A DNA stretch of 12,905 nucleotides from CAZFBR01 sp035353495 [NCBI: uncultured bacterium] (GTDB taxonomy: Bacteria; DAOPZR01). Both the position numbers and the translations under genes were made by a program. The notes below the pieces were generated by a model, which saw nothing but the letters and a program-made list of their open reading frames with translations, was not told where the DNA came from and did not search any database. Each line of letters begins with the position of its first letter. Positions within the stretch are counted from its first letter, which is position 1. This document shows positions 12,612 through 12,905 of this stretch, one piece after another. The DNA lies in NCBI GenBank assembly GCA_964517215.1, contig CAZFBR010000089.1, forward strand, positions 1-12,905, written 5' to 3'.

Positions 12612-12905
12612 ATGCGGCGCAGCAAGCTGCCCCTGCTGGCCATGCTGCTGGACACCGTCACGGTCAACGGCGCCTATCTGATTGCGCTGCTGCTGGTGTT
12701 TCGCGGGGGCATTCCGGTTGATGAGTTCAATCACTATCGCGACGTGGCAGTGTGGGTGACGCTGCTGTATCTTGCCGCATTCTATGTCGCCGGGGCATAT
12801 GACCGCGATTATGCCACGGCAGGGCTTGATGATTTCATCGCGGTGGCGCGGGCGGCGCTGCTCGGCAGCGTGCTGGTGGTGGCGGCGGCGTTTTTCAGCA
12901 GAGTT
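12612..12905 (+). CDS. Probable polyprenyl-phosphate sugar transferase, 5' part only
   Basis: The 98 residues in the window begin MRRSKLPLLAMLLDTVTVNG, a first transmembrane helix. A second helix with LLYLAAFYVAGAYDRDY follows, then LDDFIAVARAALLGSVLVVAAAFFSR, a third. The order Asp-bearing first helix, GxYdR and DDFxxVxxAxLLGS...FFxR resembles the N-terminal membrane region of undecaprenyl-phosphate glycosylphosphotransferases (the WbaP/CpsE type), which load the first sugar phosphate onto the lipid carrier for exopolysaccharide or O-antigen. CapD-type nucleotide-sugar dehydratase/epimerases share a similar N-terminal part, so the call is not final; the catalytic domain lies beyond the window. 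It starts 2 bp after rpe with only a weak ribosome-binding site, suggesting coupling to rpe. Confidence 0.65.
   Translation, partial: MRRSKLPLLAMLLDTVTVNGAYLIALLLVFRGGIPVDEFNHYRDVAVWVTLLYLAAFYVAGAYDRDYATAGLDDFIAVARAALLGSVLVVAAAFFSRV

Noticed and set aside
1-12905. CRISPR array, transposase, phage or toxin-antitoxin genes
   Set aside because: No regular spaced repeats, transposase motifs or small paired toxin-antitoxin frames were seen; the window is mostly conserved housekeeping sequence.

Overview
This is GC-rich bacterial chromosome (roughly two thirds G+C by eye), densely packed with housekeeping genes, almost all on the + strand. The lineage cannot be fixed from this window alone. The linked translation genes, ZapA, 6S RNA and a lipid-linked sugar transferase suggest a Gram-negative-type bacterium, possibly deltaproteobacterial or PVC-like; that is a weak inference. 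No phage, transposase, CRISPR array or defence system was found.

Positions 1-1384 are the end of the ribosomal-protein/alpha operon (rpoA 3' part, rplQ), followed by a tRNA-Ala(GGC) with its own sigma70-type promoter inside the end of rplQ. Positions 1385-6619 form a translation and cell-division operon: a leader with an intrinsic terminator, infC (apparently starting at ATT), rpmI, rplT, a second leader with a weaker terminator, pheS, pheT and zapA. A 6S RNA gene (about 6647-6812) lies directly after zapA.

Positions 6833-10087 hold a tandem thioredoxin-fold protein with degenerate active sites, rarA, a hotdog-fold acyl-CoA thioesterase and a divergent cation-diffusion-facilitator protein lacking the usual metal ligands. 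The last two overlap by 4 bp. The convergent gene at 10196-11695 (- strand) is a polytopic GT-C-like membrane protein. It is divergent from rpe (ribulose-phosphate 3-epimerase), which is followed 2 bp later by the start of a probable polyprenyl-phosphate sugar transferase that runs off the window.

The most interesting signals are regulatory. IF3 has an ATT start behind an attenuator-like terminator. The rpe and glycosyltransferase genes diverge from two promoters of identical geometry (18-bp spacer, 6 bp from the -10 to the ATG) that predict leaderless mRNAs. A compact direct-repeat/inverted-repeat arrangement lies in the same interval. Two proteins, the double thioredoxin and the CDF-like protein, keep their folds but have lost canonical active-site residues.
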